DNA of 64,000 nt, taken from the NCBI RefSeq assembly GCF_029277445.1, contig NZ_CP119566.1:2172001-2236000 (forward strand). The letters run 5' to 3'. The notes under the pieces are model-generated. The model did not search any database. It was given only the letters and a program-made list of their open reading frames with translations, and was not told the DNA's origin. Shown one piece after another: positions 17,208-26,373 of this stretch (position 1 is the first letter of the stretch; each line of letters begins with the position of its first letter). This DNA is from Pararhizobium qamdonense. GTDB lineage: Bacteria; Pseudomonadota; Alphaproteobacteria; Rhizobiales; Rhizobiaceae. The translations under genes were made by a program, and so were the position numbers.

Positions 17208-18338
17208 ATGGAATTCGCACCGCAACAGGATGAGGCCCTCAAGGCCGTTTCGCGCTGGTTGAAGGAAGGGCGTTCGCCGCTGTTCCGGCTGTTTGGCTAT
17301 GCCGGTACCGGAAAAACGACGCTTGCCCGGCATTTTGCCGAGCATGTCGAGGGCGACGTGCTGTTTGCCGCCTTCACCGGCAAGGCTGCGCAGGTCCTGC
17401 GCTCCAAGGGCGCCAAGAACGCCCGCACCATCCATTCGCTGATCTACCGGCCGCGTGGCGAGGAGGAGGTTTCCGACGAGGAGACCGGCAAGACGTCGAT
17501 CTCGCCGATGTTCTCGATCAACCGGCAGTCGCCCGTCGCCAAGGCAGCGCTGATCATCATCGACGAGTGCTCGATGGTCGATGAGGCGCTCGGCCGCGAC
17601 CTGATGAGTTTCGGCACGCCGATCCTGGTGCTGGGTGATCCCGGCCAGCTGCCGCCGGTCTCGGGCGGGGGATACTTCACCAATGAGGAACCGGACTACC
17701 TGCTGACCGACATTCACCGGCAGGCGCGCGACAATCCGATTATCCAGCTGGCCATGCATGTGCGCGAGGGCAAGGAGATCATGCACGGCGACTATGGTTC
17801 GACCGCCCGGGTGATTTCCAAGAACGAGGTGACGCAGAGCCTGGTCCTGGATGCCGACCAGGTGCTGGTCGGCACCAACAAGACGCGCCGCCGCTACAAT
17901 ACGCGCCTGCGCGAACTGAAGGGCTTTACCACCGAATATCCGCAGTCGGGCGACAAGCTGGTTTGCCTGCGCAACGATCCGGCCAAGGGCCTGCTCAACG
18001 GCTCGCTCTGGCAGGTGATGACCTCGTCCAAGGAAACGGTCAAACCCGGCATCAATCTGATGATCCGTCCGGAAGACGACGACATGGACCGGGGTGCCGC
18101 CAAGATCAAGCTTCTGAAAACCGCTTTTGAAGATGTCGAGGGCGAAATTCCCTGGTCGACGCGCAAACGCTATGACGAGTTCGACTATGGCTATGCACTG
18201 ACGGTGCACAAAGCCCAGGGCTCGCAGTGGAACGACGTCGTTCTGTTCGATGAGAGCTGGGCATTCCGCGATACCCGCGAGCGCTGGCTTTACACCGCGA
18301 TCACCCGTGCAGCCGAAACGCTGACGATCGTACGCTAG
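17208..18338 (+). CDS. RecD-like ATP-dependent DNA helicase
   Basis: A 376-residue superfamily 1B helicase, short compared with full RecD2. Motif I is GYAGTGKTTLARHF (about 27-40), motif Ia 'FTGKAAQVLRSKGA', motif II LIIIDECSMVDE, motif III LVLGDPGQLPPV, motif V/VI 'YALTVHKAQGSQWNDVVLFDES' and 'WLYTAITRAAETL' in a UvrD_C_2-type C-terminus. Such proteins unwind DNA 5' to 3', probably in repair. It starts at the ATG at 17208, diverging from the AbrB-family gene. It is a single gene, convergent with the MerR-type regulator. Confidence 0.92.
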   Translation: MEFAPQQDEALKAVSRWLKEGRSPLFRLFGYAGTGKTTLARHFAEHVEGDVLFAAFTGKAAQVLRSKGAKNARTIHSLIYRPRGEEEVSDEETGKTSISPMFSINRQSPVAKAALIIIDECSMVDEALGRDLMSFGTPILVLGDPGQLPPVSGGGYFTNEEPDYLLTDIHRQARDNPIIQLAMHVREGKEIMHGDYGSTARVISKNEVTQSLVLDADQVLVGTNKTRRRYNTRLRELKGFTTEYPQSGDKLVCLRNDPAKGLLNGSLWQVMTSSKETVKPGINLMIRPEDDDMDRGAAKIKLLKTAFEDVEGEIPWSTRKRYDEFDYGYALTVHKAQGSQWNDVVLFDESWAFRDTRERWLYTAITRAAETLTIVR

Positions 18339-18354
18339 AGCCTCGGACGGGGTT

Positions 18355-19035
18355 TTAGTCGGCGGACACAAATCCCATCAGTACGGCCTTGGCCACGGCC
18401 TGGAAGCGGTTATGGCCGTTGAACTTGCGGATGATGCCGGATTCCAGCGTCAGCACAGCGGTCATGTCCATATCCATCATCACGGCGATCCGGTTTGCCG
18501 GGTAGCCCTCGGCCATGAAGGCGAGGCACTTGGTCTCGATCGGTGAAAGATGGATGGGCGGGACGGCAACGCGCTCCGGATTGTCGCCGTCGCCAGCCGA
18601 TTCCAAGAGTTCGCTGATCCGCTGCATCTGACGCCGCAGGATGGATTGCTGGGCTGCAAGTTCGCGCTTTCGCCCATTCAGGGCATGGTCGAATATCTCT
18701 GCCGCATGCGTTTGGCTGGATGCGGCGTCCAGGTCTGCCATCAGTTCCTGAATGGCTGAAATCGGCATATCGATCTCGCGGCAGGCATTGATGACGGCCA
18801 TGCGGCGGATATCGTCCAGCCCGTAGACGCGCATCGGCCCCATTCGATCGGCTGAGAGCAGGCCTTTTTCCTCGTAGAAATGCAGGGTGCGGTGGGTGAC
18901 GCCGAAGGCATCCGCCATATCGGCTATGCCGACATGATTGTCCGCGATCGTTCCCGGCAACGGGAGATGCGGAAGAAAACTGGACGGTTGACGGCTGCCT
19001 GCGTGGGAAGGATGGGTCTTTCCGTGTTCTGGCAT
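18355..19035 (-). CDS. MerR-type regulator with a LuxR-like C-terminal HTH
   Basis: A 226-residue regulator with two apparent DNA-binding domains. Residues about 35-105 are a MerR winged helix: 'IADMADAFGVTHRTLHFYEEKGLL', then 'RVYGLDDIRRMAVINACREIDMPI'. A coiled-coil segment follows (about 110-155). The end, about 165-225, reads 'LSPIETKCLAFMAEGYPANRIAV' ... 'IIRKFNGHNRFQAVAKAVLMGFV', which matches the LuxR/GerE HTH pattern (E-x-x-x-L...G-x-x-x-x-I-A...R-K...N-R-x-x-A-V-A). MerR regulators usually end in an effector domain, so this is unusual. The start at 19035 (MPEHGKTHPS) is a judgement; 19158 is also in frame. Confidence 0.8.
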   Translation of the reverse strand: MPEHGKTHPSHAGSRQPSSFLPHLPLPGTIADNHVGIADMADAFGVTHRTLHFYEEKGLLSADRMGPMRVYGLDDIRRMAVINACREIDMPISAIQELMADLDAASSQTHAAEIFDHALNGRKRELAAQQSILRRQMQRISELLESAGDGDNPERVAVPPIHLSPIETKCLAFMAEGYPANRIAVMMDMDMTAVLTLESGIIRKFNGHNRFQAVAKAVLMGFVSAD

Positions 19036-19362
19036 GCTCTGATCGAACCCCGCTGGTTGACCTGCGGGAAAATTACCCTGGAGACAGCAGTCCAACTGTC
19101 GTCCTTGAGTTGCTCCCTGATGCCATGCACGCCATCCCGACGGGAAGGAAACTCGCAACCATCGTGCCTGCTTGATGAGCGACCCGGCTTTCTCCCACTT
19201 GCACAGACAGAATACACGTCACGCGCGTCTATGAATACCTAGTAACTTTAGGGATGAAATCTGAGGTTTTTCAGTGGTTTCCGTGGTCTCCTCCTGAAAA
19301 ATACTATTTCTCAGCAGGATTTTTCACAGTTTTGCGCATCCGGCAGGAAACAGCTGCGCAGA
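19036..19362. other. 327-bp spacer without a supported gene
   Basis: This gap between two minus-strand genes holds the likely promoter of the MerR-type gene at its left end and the 3' region of the cyclase-domain gene at its right end. Near 19300 the sequence CTGAAAAATACTATTTCTCAG is an imperfect inverted repeat and could be a weak terminator. No ORF with a convincing start was found. Confidence 0.4.
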
Positions 19363-20478
19363 TCAGCGGATCAATGTCAAAGGCAGGGCGCCGGCATGGA
19401 TCACGAATTTCAGCTTGCGCTGATGGTTGACCGACAGCTTTTCCTGGCAGGACTTGGCTTCCTGGAAGGCCTCGCGGGTCTGCTGATGGCGATAGACGTC
19501 GGTCAGCGCCATGCATTCCATCAACGGGCTGCCGGTCTGCTTTTCACGCGCATAGAGGAAGATATTGCCGTCCGAAGCCAGCACCTTGGCGGCCAGTGCC
19601 AGGCTCTCGTAGAGAATATCGGCTTCGCTGGACAGATGCGCGGCATCGATGAACTGGTCGTAGACGATATCGGACGAGACATCGTTCTTGATCAGAACGC
19701 GAAGTCCGGCCGGCGCGCTTTCCGGCAGCACGGAAACGGTGAAGGCCAGCGGATCGGACACTTCGCGTTCCGGCCGCTGCCACAAGACGGCGCCGGGAAC
19801 TGCGGCGATGGTGCGGTAATGGGAGGCGGCTGTGCGGAACGCATCGGCGAAACGACCGGCCGCGCCGCTGCGCGGCCATTGCGAACGCACCGTTATCTTC
19901 GGCAGATCATCGCCGAATTTGCGTTCCAGCACAGCGCCGTGCAGGCTCGATTGCGCCGCTATGTTGACGCTCAGGGCCGGTGACGACAAGGGCACGAAAA
20001 TCAGTAGCGGCAGCACCGACAGCACCGCGATAGGGGACGACAGCGGAGCAGGCAGCCATGAAAAACGTCTGTTTGCGGCCCGGCGCGGCGGCGTTGCCGT
20101 GCGGCCCGCCTCGGGGGCTGCAACCGGCAAAGCCCGCTGGCGCCGGTACTCGGGCACATAGGTGCCCTTCGGGATATCGATGCGCCAGAGATCGCCGGCG
20201 CCTTCGCCGGCATAATAGGCGGCCAGCAGCTTTCGCAGCTTGCCGGCATGGACGCGCACGAGGGGATCGCTGTCGGCATTGAAAGCCTGCGGCCGGTCGA
20301 ACACGTCGATGCCGATCGTATAGCCCTTCAGCTGGTGGCCTGTGCCTTCCATCTCCTTGTCGACGACATAATTCAAAAAGGCGCGCAGCCGCTCGGAGCG
20401 GGAAAAAAGAGCGCTCGACAGCACGCCGTCAAGCGATTGACGGATGGCCTGGTCGTCGGGTCTCTCATGCTGCGCCAT
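19363..20478 (-). CDS. membrane protein with adenylate cyclase-associated N-terminal domain
   Basis: A 371-residue protein. Residues about 1-115 match the regulatory N-terminus found on many rhizobial adenylate cyclases and TPR proteins: 'RSERLRAFLNYVVDKEMEG', 'QLKGYTIGIDVFDRP', 'NADSDPLVRVHAGKLRKLL', 'IPKGTYVPEYR'. A membrane segment follows at about 160-185 (SPIAVLSVLPLLIFVPLSS). The last 180 residues are presumably periplasmic and contain neither a cyclase catalytic domain nor clear TPRs. The start at 20478 (MAQHERPDD) is preferred; an upstream ATG at 20559 is in frame. Role unknown; signalling is inferred from the N-terminal domain. Confidence 0.72.
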   Translation of the reverse strand: MAQHERPDDQAIRQSLDGVLSSALFSRSERLRAFLNYVVDKEMEGTGHQLKGYTIGIDVFDRPQAFNADSDPLVRVHAGKLRKLLAAYYAGEGAGDLWRIDIPKGTYVPEYRRQRALPVAAPEAGRTATPPRRAANRRFSWLPAPLSSPIAVLSVLPLLIFVPLSSPALSVNIAAQSSLHGAVLERKFGDDLPKITVRSQWPRSGAAGRFADAFRTAASHYRTIAAVPGAVLWQRPEREVSDPLAFTVSVLPESAPAGLRVLIKNDVSSDIVYDQFIDAAHLSSEADILYESLALAAKVLASDGNIFLYAREKQTGSPLMECMALTDVYRHQQTREAFQEAKSCQEKLSVNHQRKLKFVIHAGALPLTLIR

Positions 20479-20850
20479 TATCGTGCTCTCCCCGAATAAA
20501 CCATCGAGATCAGCGCTTCCCTCATGGAAGCTGGTGGCGATGGGATGGCGTCTGGGCAAAAACGAGGGCTCATCGGTTCCGGCTTGGATGATTCTGTGGA
20601 TTTGAAGTACCGCCGCTCACCGTTCGGGAGTGTATGGCCTGTACTTGTGAGTCTCTATTAAATCGAAGTTTTGTCAGTTTGTCAGGTACCGCATTCATTT
20701 AACGTGAGTTTTGTCTGAAATAAAGGCGTCGGGCGGGATGCAGACGAATATTGTCACGGAGACGCTTTCTCAGGTGCGCCCGTGTTGCGGGCGATATCGC
20801 GAACCGCTAGAAGGGGCGCTACGACGGCGGTATCCCTGGAAGGTGCTGAA
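20479..20850. other. 372-bp divergent spacer
   Basis: This region lies between the start codons of the cyclase-domain protein and pdxJ, so it must hold both promoters. It contains TTTGTCAGTTTGTCAGG near 20672 (a tandem TTTGTCAG) and a further TTTTGTCTG near 20708. No ORF with a good start and no known RNA motif was seen. Confidence 0.4.
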
Positions 20851-21606
20851 ATGGCTGCGAAACTCTCGGTAAACCTGAATGCGATCGCGATGCTGCGCAA
20901 CCGGCGCGATCTTCCCTGGCCGTCCATTACCGCGCTTGGGCAGATTGCGCTTGCGGCCGGTGCAAGCGGGCTCACCGTGCATCCACGCCCCGATCAGCGG
21001 CATGTCCGCTTTTCCGATCTGGCACCGATCCGCGCGCTGATCGACGATCTGTATCCTGAGACCGAGTTCAACATGGAGGGATTCCCGAACGAGGAATTCC
21101 TGCTTCTGGTCGAACGCCACCAGCCAGAACAGGTCACGCTGGTGCCTGACGATCCCGCCCAGGCGACCTCGGATCACGGCTGGGATTTCCGCAAGAACCA
21201 TAATCTGCTGGGGAATGTCGTCGGCCGGTTGAAGAAGGGCGGTTTTCGCGTATCGCTGTTTGCCGATGGCGATCCGGACCTTGAGGCATTGACGATCGCC
21301 AGGGAAACCGGCGCCGACCGGATCGAGCTCTATACCGGCCCCTATGGCGGCTGTTTCGACGATCCCGAGCGCGGCGCGGTGCTGCTTGACGAACTGGGCA
21401 AGACCGCCGATCTCGCCGCGACCCTGGGGTTGGGGGTCAATGCCGGCCACGACCTGACGGTTGCCAACCTGCCGGCACTGGCGGCGCGGCTCTCCAATCT
21501 CGCCGAAGTTTCGATCGGCCACGGGCTGACTGCCGACGCGTTGGAATATGGCATGGCGGAGACGGTGCGCCGCTTCTGCCGGGCCTGCGGACAGGATGTT
21601 GCTTGA
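20851..21606 (+). CDS. pdxJ: pyridoxine 5'-phosphate synthase PdxJ
   Basis: Makes pyridoxine 5'-phosphate (vitamin B6) from 3-amino-1-hydroxyacetone phosphate and deoxyxylulose phosphate. The 251-residue TIM-barrel shows '[15 protein letters not shown]' at the N-terminus, '[12 protein letters not shown]' with active-site His and Arg, '[14 protein letters not shown]' with catalytic Glu, 'VTLVPDDP', 'ELYTGPYG' and the phosphate-binding 'VNAGHDL' and 'SIGHGL'. The ATG at 20851 is chosen because GGAAGG lies seven bases upstream. An intrinsic terminator follows directly. Confidence 0.96.
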   Translation: MAAKLSVNLNAIAMLRNRRDLPWPSITALGQIALAAGASGLTVHPRPDQRHVRFSDLAPIRALIDDLYPETEFNMEGFPNEEFLLLVERHQPEQVTLVPDDPAQATSDHGWDFRKNHNLLGNVVGRLKKGGFRVSLFADGDPDLEALTIARETGADRIELYTGPYGGCFDDPERGAVLLDELGKTADLAATLGLGVNAGHDLTVANLPALAARLSNLAEVSIGHGLTADALEYGMAETVRRFCRACGQDVA

Positions 21607-21617
21607 TTACAAGGTAG

Positions 21618-21646
21618 AAGGGCTCCGCATAAACGGAGCCCTTTGT
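21618..21646. terminator. bidirectional rho-independent terminator
   Basis: AAGGGCTCCG (21618-21627) pairs with CGGAGCCCTT (21634-21643) around a six-base loop. It lies between the convergent pdxJ gene and the NmrA-type reductase gene and can serve both. Confidence 0.85.
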
Positions 21647-21649
21647 CAT

Positions 21650-22537
21650 TTAGCCGAGCAGCACCGCTTTGCTGGCAGCCAGAAAATCTTCCAGCGTGGT
21701 CAGTGGTGCGCCCGAGAGCTTGCCGGCATCAGGGGTGACGAGGTCGATATGGCCTTCGCGCGTGTTGGTATCGAAGGATACGATGACGGGAATGATGAAG
21801 TCCGGCATGCCGGCTCCTTTCAGTCCGCCTGCCAGCTGCTCGTCGGTGACATCGATGACGTCGAGCGACTTGCCGGTTACTTTCGACACAAGGGCTGCGA
21901 CTTCGCCGGTGGTGCGCTTCGTCTCGCCGGTCAGCGTATAGATTGTGCTTTCGGTTGCGCCGGATGCGAGCGCGTTTGCGGTCGCCTTGGCGATGTCGGC
22001 GCGGGCGATATGGGCGAGCTTGCCCTGACCGGAGGCGCTATACCATTTTCCCTCTGACAGCGCGTTCGGCAGGGCCATGAACAGGTTTTCCATGTACCAG
22101 CCATTGCGCAGGATCGTGTAGGCGATGCCGGTTGCCTTGATCGCATTTTCGGTGCCGAGATGATCCGGCGCGAAGGGAATGACCGAGGTTTCCGGGTTCG
22201 GCATCGAGGTATAAAGGATGTGCTTGGCGCCGGCCTTCTTGGCTGCCGCGACCGCTGACAGATGCTGGCGCAGGCGCTTACCGGGTTCGTCCAATGCGTC
22301 GGTGGAGATGATCAGGATGCGGTCGGCGCCCTTGAAGGCGGCATCCAGCGACGCGGCATCATCGAAATCGGCGGCGCGGGTCTGGACGCCCTTTGCCGCG
22401 TAATCGGCCAGTTTTTCGGTGTCGCGGCTGGTGGCGATGATATCGGCAGGGGCGACCTTGCCTGCGGCCAGAAGTTCATCGAGGACGAGCCGGCCAAGCT
22501 TGCCGGTGGCGCCGGTGACGAGGAGAGTTTCGGACAT
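21650..22537 (-). CDS. NmrA-type NAD(P)H-binding reductase (QorB-like)
   Basis: A 295-residue atypical short-chain dehydrogenase. The NAD(P)-binding motif is 'LLVTGATGKLGRLVLDEL' at the N-terminus (G-A-T-G-x-L-G). Other family segments are 'ADFDDAASLDAAFKGADRILIIS', 'HILYTSMPNPE' and 'YTILRNGWYMENLF'. It resembles quinone oxidoreductase QorB (YtfG). The typical SDR Tyr-x-x-x-Lys is absent, as expected for this group. It diverges from an HxlR-type regulator, the same pairing seen for qorA/qorB and QorR in other bacteria, which supports redox-controlled expression. Confidence 0.88.
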   Translation of the reverse strand: MSETLLVTGATGKLGRLVLDELLAAGKVAPADIIATSRDTEKLADYAAKGVQTRAADFDDAASLDAAFKGADRILIISTDALDEPGKRLRQHLSAVAAAKKAGAKHILYTSMPNPETSVIPFAPDHLGTENAIKATGIAYTILRNGWYMENLFMALPNALSEGKWYSASGQGKLAHIARADIAKATANALASGATESTIYTLTGETKRTTGEVAALVSKVTGKSLDVIDVTDEQLAGGLKGAGMPDFIIPVIVSFDTNTREGHIDLVTPDAGKLSGAPLTTLEDFLAASKAVLLG

Positions 22538-22695
22538 GATGGTTCCTTTGTGTGTCAAGTGACGTCGGCTTGTTGCCGAAGCATCCCGTTTGAGATATGG
22601 TTCCGAAATGAGACCTTCTCTTATTTCGTCATCTGCCGGCGGATGTAAAGGAGGCAGTTTTTTCTACGGTGGTTACGTGAAGGATACCGAGCCCC

Positions 22696-23100
22696 ATGAA
22701 CAAGATGACCGGAAAGACCGAAGGCGAGCGCGTGATCGTCGTCATGGGCATGGCGTTTTCCCGCGAGCAATGCCCGGTCCGTGACGTCATCGACAATATC
22801 GGCGGCAAGTGGAATACGCTGATGATCCTGGCTTTGGCTGACGGCCCCATGCGGTTTTCCGCACTGCGCCGTCTCATTCCGGATATTTCCCAGCGCATGC
22901 TGACCCAGACGCTGCGCGACCTGCAGCGCGACGGCTATATCGGCCGTCAGGTCTTTCCGACGCAGCCGCCCAGCGTCGAATATAGCCTGACCCCGCTTGG
23001 CCAGTCCTTTCTCGTGCTGGTGAAGGGGCTGGTCGATTGGTCGGTGGAGCATCATCAGGCGATCCGTTCGGCCCGCACCGAATATGATGCCGCTGCGTGA
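22696..23100 (+). CDS. HxlR-family transcriptional regulator
   Basis: A 134-residue winged-helix regulator. The HxlR hallmark '[22 protein letters not shown]' (residues about 26-47) has the conserved Cys next to the helix, which senses oxidants or aldehydes in QorR/HypR-type relatives. '[24 protein letters not shown]' is the recognition region and '[12 protein letters not shown]' the wing. It is transcribed away from the QorB-like gene, across a 158-base spacer that should hold its operator, so it probably controls that gene. Confidence 0.9.
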   Translation: MNKMTGKTEGERVIVVMGMAFSREQCPVRDVIDNIGGKWNTLMILALADGPMRFSALRRLIPDISQRMLTQTLRDLQRDGYIGRQVFPTQPPSVEYSLTPLGQSFLVLVKGLVDWSVEHHQAIRSARTEYDAAA

Positions 23101-23181
23101 AAGCATGTGTCTTTCCCGGCTGGACGGTGCGTTGCGCCGGCTGTTAGAGATGCGGCCGGGGCGCTATCCGGATAGGCATGG

Positions 23182-24471
23182 ATGAAACAGATCGATATTG
23201 GCGTGGTGGGGGCGGGGCCTGCGGGACTGGCGGTTGCGCTTTTTCTGTCGCGGGCCGGTCACCGCGTTGAAATCCTCGAACGGTTCGAGACCCCGGCGCC
23301 GGTTGGCTCAGGCCTGTTGATGCAGCCGACCGGTCTGACGGTGCTGGCAGCCCTTGGTCTGTTCGACACGATCCACGCGCTCGGCAATCGCATCGACCGG
23401 CTGCACGGCGCCGACGCCGTCAGCGGCCGCACGGTTCTCGACGTGCGCTACGACGCGGCACCCGGCGGGCGCTACGGGCTGGCGGTGCAGCGCGCGGCAC
23501 TGTTCAACGCCCTGCACGATGCCGCGGTTGCGGACGGCATTCCGATCCGTACCGGGCTCAATCTGGCTTCGACTGTGCAGCATGGAGGGCGCGCCGAATT
23601 GCGGGATCAGGCGGCACGGGTGGTTGGTGATTATGGTCTGGTCATCGATGCCAGCGGCGCGCGCTCGCTACTGGCGGCGGGATCGGAGCGTGCGCCGCGC
23701 ATTCGCGACCTGGCCTATGGCGCCTTCTGGGCGACGCTGGACGGTGCGGGTGCGCGCTATGATCCAACCGCGCTGTCGCAGCGCTATGACAAGGCCAAGG
23801 TGATGATCGGCCTGTTGCCGGCCGGCCGCGCCAGCCCCGGTGATCGCGATAGGGTGGCGTTTTTCTGGAGCCTGAAGATTGCCGATGTCGAAGCGGTCAA
23901 GGCGGCCGGTCTGTCGCGGTGGAAATCGGTCATCCGCACTTACTGGCCGGACTGTGAGCCGTTTCTCGATCAGATCGGCGATTGGGAGCAGCTGACGCTG
24001 GCGCGCTACGCGCATCGCACTGTGCTTCCGCCCTATAGCGGCAATCTGGTTTTCATCGGCGACAGCGCCCATTCGACCAGCCCGCAGTTGGGGCAGGGCG
24101 CCAATATGGCGCTGCTTGATGCAGCAGCGCTTAGCCATGCGCTTGAAATGTCCGGCGATATCCCCTCGGCGCTGGCTGCCTATGCCCGGGCCCGGCGCAA
24201 TCATGTGCGGCTGTTCCAGCTGTTGTCGCTCGCCTTCACGCCGTTCTACCAGTCGGATTCCACTGCGATTGCATGGATACGCGACCGGCTGGTCTCGACC
24301 ATTGCCAAGGTGCCGCCCATGCCGGGCCTCTTGGCCGCAATCGTGGCCGGCACCGTGATCGAACCGTTCAAATCCGCCGGGCTGACGGAGCATGACTGGC
24401 TTTCGACGTCCTATCAGGCGGATGGAGCTGTGCCGGAATCTGGGGCCGTCAGGTCCAGCGCCCAGATCTGA
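23182..24471 (+). CDS. FAD-dependent aromatic-type monooxygenase
   Basis: A 429-residue class A flavoprotein hydroxylase (PHBH/UbiH type). The dinucleotide-binding motif is 'VVGAGPAGLAVALFLSRAG' (residues 8-26) ending in an acidic 'EILER'; the second FAD motif is 'LVFIGDSAHSTSPQLGQGAN' near residue 290, with 'YGLVIDASGARS' as the DG-like motif. The substrate is unknown. Its 3' end overlaps the convergent MarR-GNAT gene by 58 bases. The start ATG at 23182 has GGATAGG upstream. Confidence 0.9.
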   Translation: MKQIDIGVVGAGPAGLAVALFLSRAGHRVEILERFETPAPVGSGLLMQPTGLTVLAALGLFDTIHALGNRIDRLHGADAVSGRTVLDVRYDAAPGGRYGLAVQRAALFNALHDAAVADGIPIRTGLNLASTVQHGGRAELRDQAARVVGDYGLVIDASGARSLLAAGSERAPRIRDLAYGAFWATLDGAGARYDPTALSQRYDKAKVMIGLLPAGRASPGDRDRVAFFWSLKIADVEAVKAAGLSRWKSVIRTYWPDCEPFLDQIGDWEQLTLARYAHRTVLPPYSGNLVFIGDSAHSTSPQLGQGANMALLDAAALSHALEMSGDIPSALAAYARARRNHVRLFQLLSLAFTPFYQSDSTAIAWIRDRLVSTIAKVPPMPGLLAAIVAGTVIEPFKSAGLTEHDWLSTSYQADGAVPESGAVRSSAQI

Positions 24472-25415
24472 CCGTTGAGGTCCTTGCCGAAGGAATGGTG
24501 CGGCTCTTGCCGCCCCAGCGTGAACCCGGCGGCGACATAGATTTTTCGTGCGGACACGAGAATATCATTGGTCCACAGTTCCAGCCGCCGGTAGCCGGCG
24601 TCCCTGGCAAAGGCGATGCATTCATCGACCAGTCTCGTGCCGAGACCTTGGCCGCGCGCAGCGGCTTCGACGCTGAGAAGGCGCAGCTTGGCCATCCCTT
24701 CGCTGGCGCCCTTGACCAGGAAAATGCTGCCGAGAAATGCGCCGTTGCGTTCCGCGATCCAGCAACGTTCGCAGGCGGGATCGAAATTGCGGATGAAGGC
24801 AGCGCAGATCTCCGCGACCAGCGCCTCATATTCGCCGTTCCAGCCATAGGTCTCGGTATACGCCTTCGCCTGGCTGGAAATCACCATGCCCATATCGCCG
24901 ATCCGGTGCGGCCGGATGGTGATGGGAGCCTCGGTGCTGCTGGCGCCGGAAAGCAATGTTTGCACCAAAGCCATGGCGGCAGCGAGATCGCGGCGGCCTT
25001 CTTCTGCGATCGGCTGCAAAAGCGCAACGATGCGTTGGCGCGACCGTTGCGCAAGGTCGGTTGCGACCCCGCAGCCGCGCAGCGTCAGACGCAGCAGGCG
25101 GCCACGGCCGTCGGCCGGGTCCTTGGTGGTTTCGAGAAGACCGGCATCGCTGAAGGATTTGAGCATGCGGCTGAGATAGGCGGGGTCGAGCGACAGCTCC
25201 TCCGTCAGCCGGGACGCCGAGGTGGTGCCCTTAGCTGCAAGCTCATAGATCACGCGCGCTTCGGTCAGCGTATAGGGGGTGTCCATGAAGGCGCGGTCGA
25301 GCACGCCGATCCGGTTGGTGTAGAACCGGTTGAAGGCGCGGATCGCTTCGACCTCGTCGTCGCTAATGTCAGTAAAGGCCTGATGGGACGCAGCGGGCTG
25401 GCTGTGTTGCGGCAT
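24414..25415 (-). CDS. MarR-GNAT fusion protein
   Basis: A 333-residue protein with an N-terminal MarR winged helix (about 15-150: 'LTEARVIYELAAKGTTSASRLTEEL', 'DPAYLSRMLKSFSDAGLL', 'DGRGRLLRLTLRG') and a C-terminal GNAT acetyltransferase domain (about 170-320: 'WIAERNGAFLGSIFLVKG', 'LLSVEAAARGQGLGTRLVDECIAFA' with the acetyl-CoA loop, 'LWTNDILVSARKIYVAAGF'). Fusions of this kind are fairly common in proteobacteria, but their acetylated substrate and control targets are mostly unknown. AAGGAGA five bases before the ATG at 25415 fixes the start. It overlaps the convergent monooxygenase gene. Confidence 0.9.
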   Translation of the reverse strand: MPQHSQPAASHQAFTDISDDEVEAIRAFNRFYTNRIGVLDRAFMDTPYTLTEARVIYELAAKGTTSASRLTEELSLDPAYLSRMLKSFSDAGLLETTKDPADGRGRLLRLTLRGCGVATDLAQRSRQRIVALLQPIAEEGRRDLAAAMALVQTLLSGASSTEAPITIRPHRIGDMGMVISSQAKAYTETYGWNGEYEALVAEICAAFIRNFDPACERCWIAERNGAFLGSIFLVKGASEGMAKLRLLSVEAAARGQGLGTRLVDECIAFARDAGYRRLELWTNDILVSARKIYVAAGFTLGRQEPHHSFGKDLNGQIWALDLTAPDSGTAPSA

Positions 25416-25480
25416 GGCATTCTCCTTCGAACGCCATGATCGCAATTTATTTGACTGAGTCAAGTATTATGGTGCTGGCT

Positions 25481-26200
25481 TCAAGCCGCTTTTTTGCCGC
25501 CCTGCGACACGCCTTCAAGCGCGAAGGCGACTGCGGCATCCGCGTGGATGGCGGTGGAATCAAAGCCGGGCAATGGCAGGTTTTTCGGGTCCAGAATCAG
25601 GCAGATCTCGGTGCAGCCGAGAATGATGGCGTCGGCGCCCTGATTTTTCGCCCGCTCGATGACTGCCATCAAAGCCTGGCGGGAACTGTCGCGGATGATG
25701 CCGGCGCAGAGTTCGCTGAAAATGATGTCGTGCACGAGGGTGCGGTCCTCGGCATTCGGCACCATGACATCGACGCCGTCGGCAGCCATGCGGTTGGTGT
25801 AGAAGCCATGCTCCATCGTGTAGCGCGTGGCCAAAAGCAGCGGACGCTTGATACCGGCGGCCTTCATCGAGGCGGCCGTTTCATCGATGATGTTGATCAG
25901 TGGCACGGCGATTGCGGCCTGAACCTCGTCGGCGATCAGGTGCATCGTGTTGGTGCAGATCAGGACGCAGGAGGCGCCGGCGGCTTCCAATCCTTGTGCG
26001 ACCTCGGACAAACGCCGGGCGGCGTCATCCCAGCGCCCGGCCTTCTGCATCTCGACGATGGTCTGGAAATCGACGGAATGCAGCATGACTTCGGCGGAAT
26101 GCAAGGCACCCAGCCGTTCGCGCACGGCCTCGTTGATCATCCGGTAATAGACTGCCGAGCTTTCAAAGCTCATTCCACCGATGAGGCCGATCTTGCGCAT
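25481..26200 (-). CDS. aspartate/glutamate racemase family protein
   Basis: A 239-residue PLP-independent racemase. It begins with 'MRKIGLIGGMSFESSAVYYRMIN', typical of the YgeA/aspartate racemase group, and carries two catalytic cysteines, in 'LICTNTMHL' and 'ILGCTEICLIL'. Both are in the expected places, so it should be active on an acidic or related amino acid. The Lrp-type regulator upstream is divergent across a 173-base spacer, suggesting amino acid-responsive control. Confidence 0.92.
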   Translation of the reverse strand: MRKIGLIGGMSFESSAVYYRMINEAVRERLGALHSAEVMLHSVDFQTIVEMQKAGRWDDAARRLSEVAQGLEAAGASCVLICTNTMHLIADEVQAAIAVPLINIIDETAASMKAAGIKRPLLLATRYTMEHGFYTNRMAADGVDVMVPNAEDRTLVHDIIFSELCAGIIRDSSRQALMAVIERAKNQGADAIILGCTEICLILDPKNLPLPGFDSTAIHADAAVAFALEGVSQGGKKAA

Positions 26201-26373
26201 GATGCTGTTCCTGTTCCGCTGTGTTTGTTTATGCGCAGATTGTCACTGATACCAGACGGAAAGAGTTCGCTTTGTTGCGTGACATCGGCGGCGTTTGCGC
26301 GTATTTTTTGCGCGATTTTAATTCGTGGCGCAAATAATTCTTGCATGCGCGGACATGCCGGGGAGAGCAGGGC

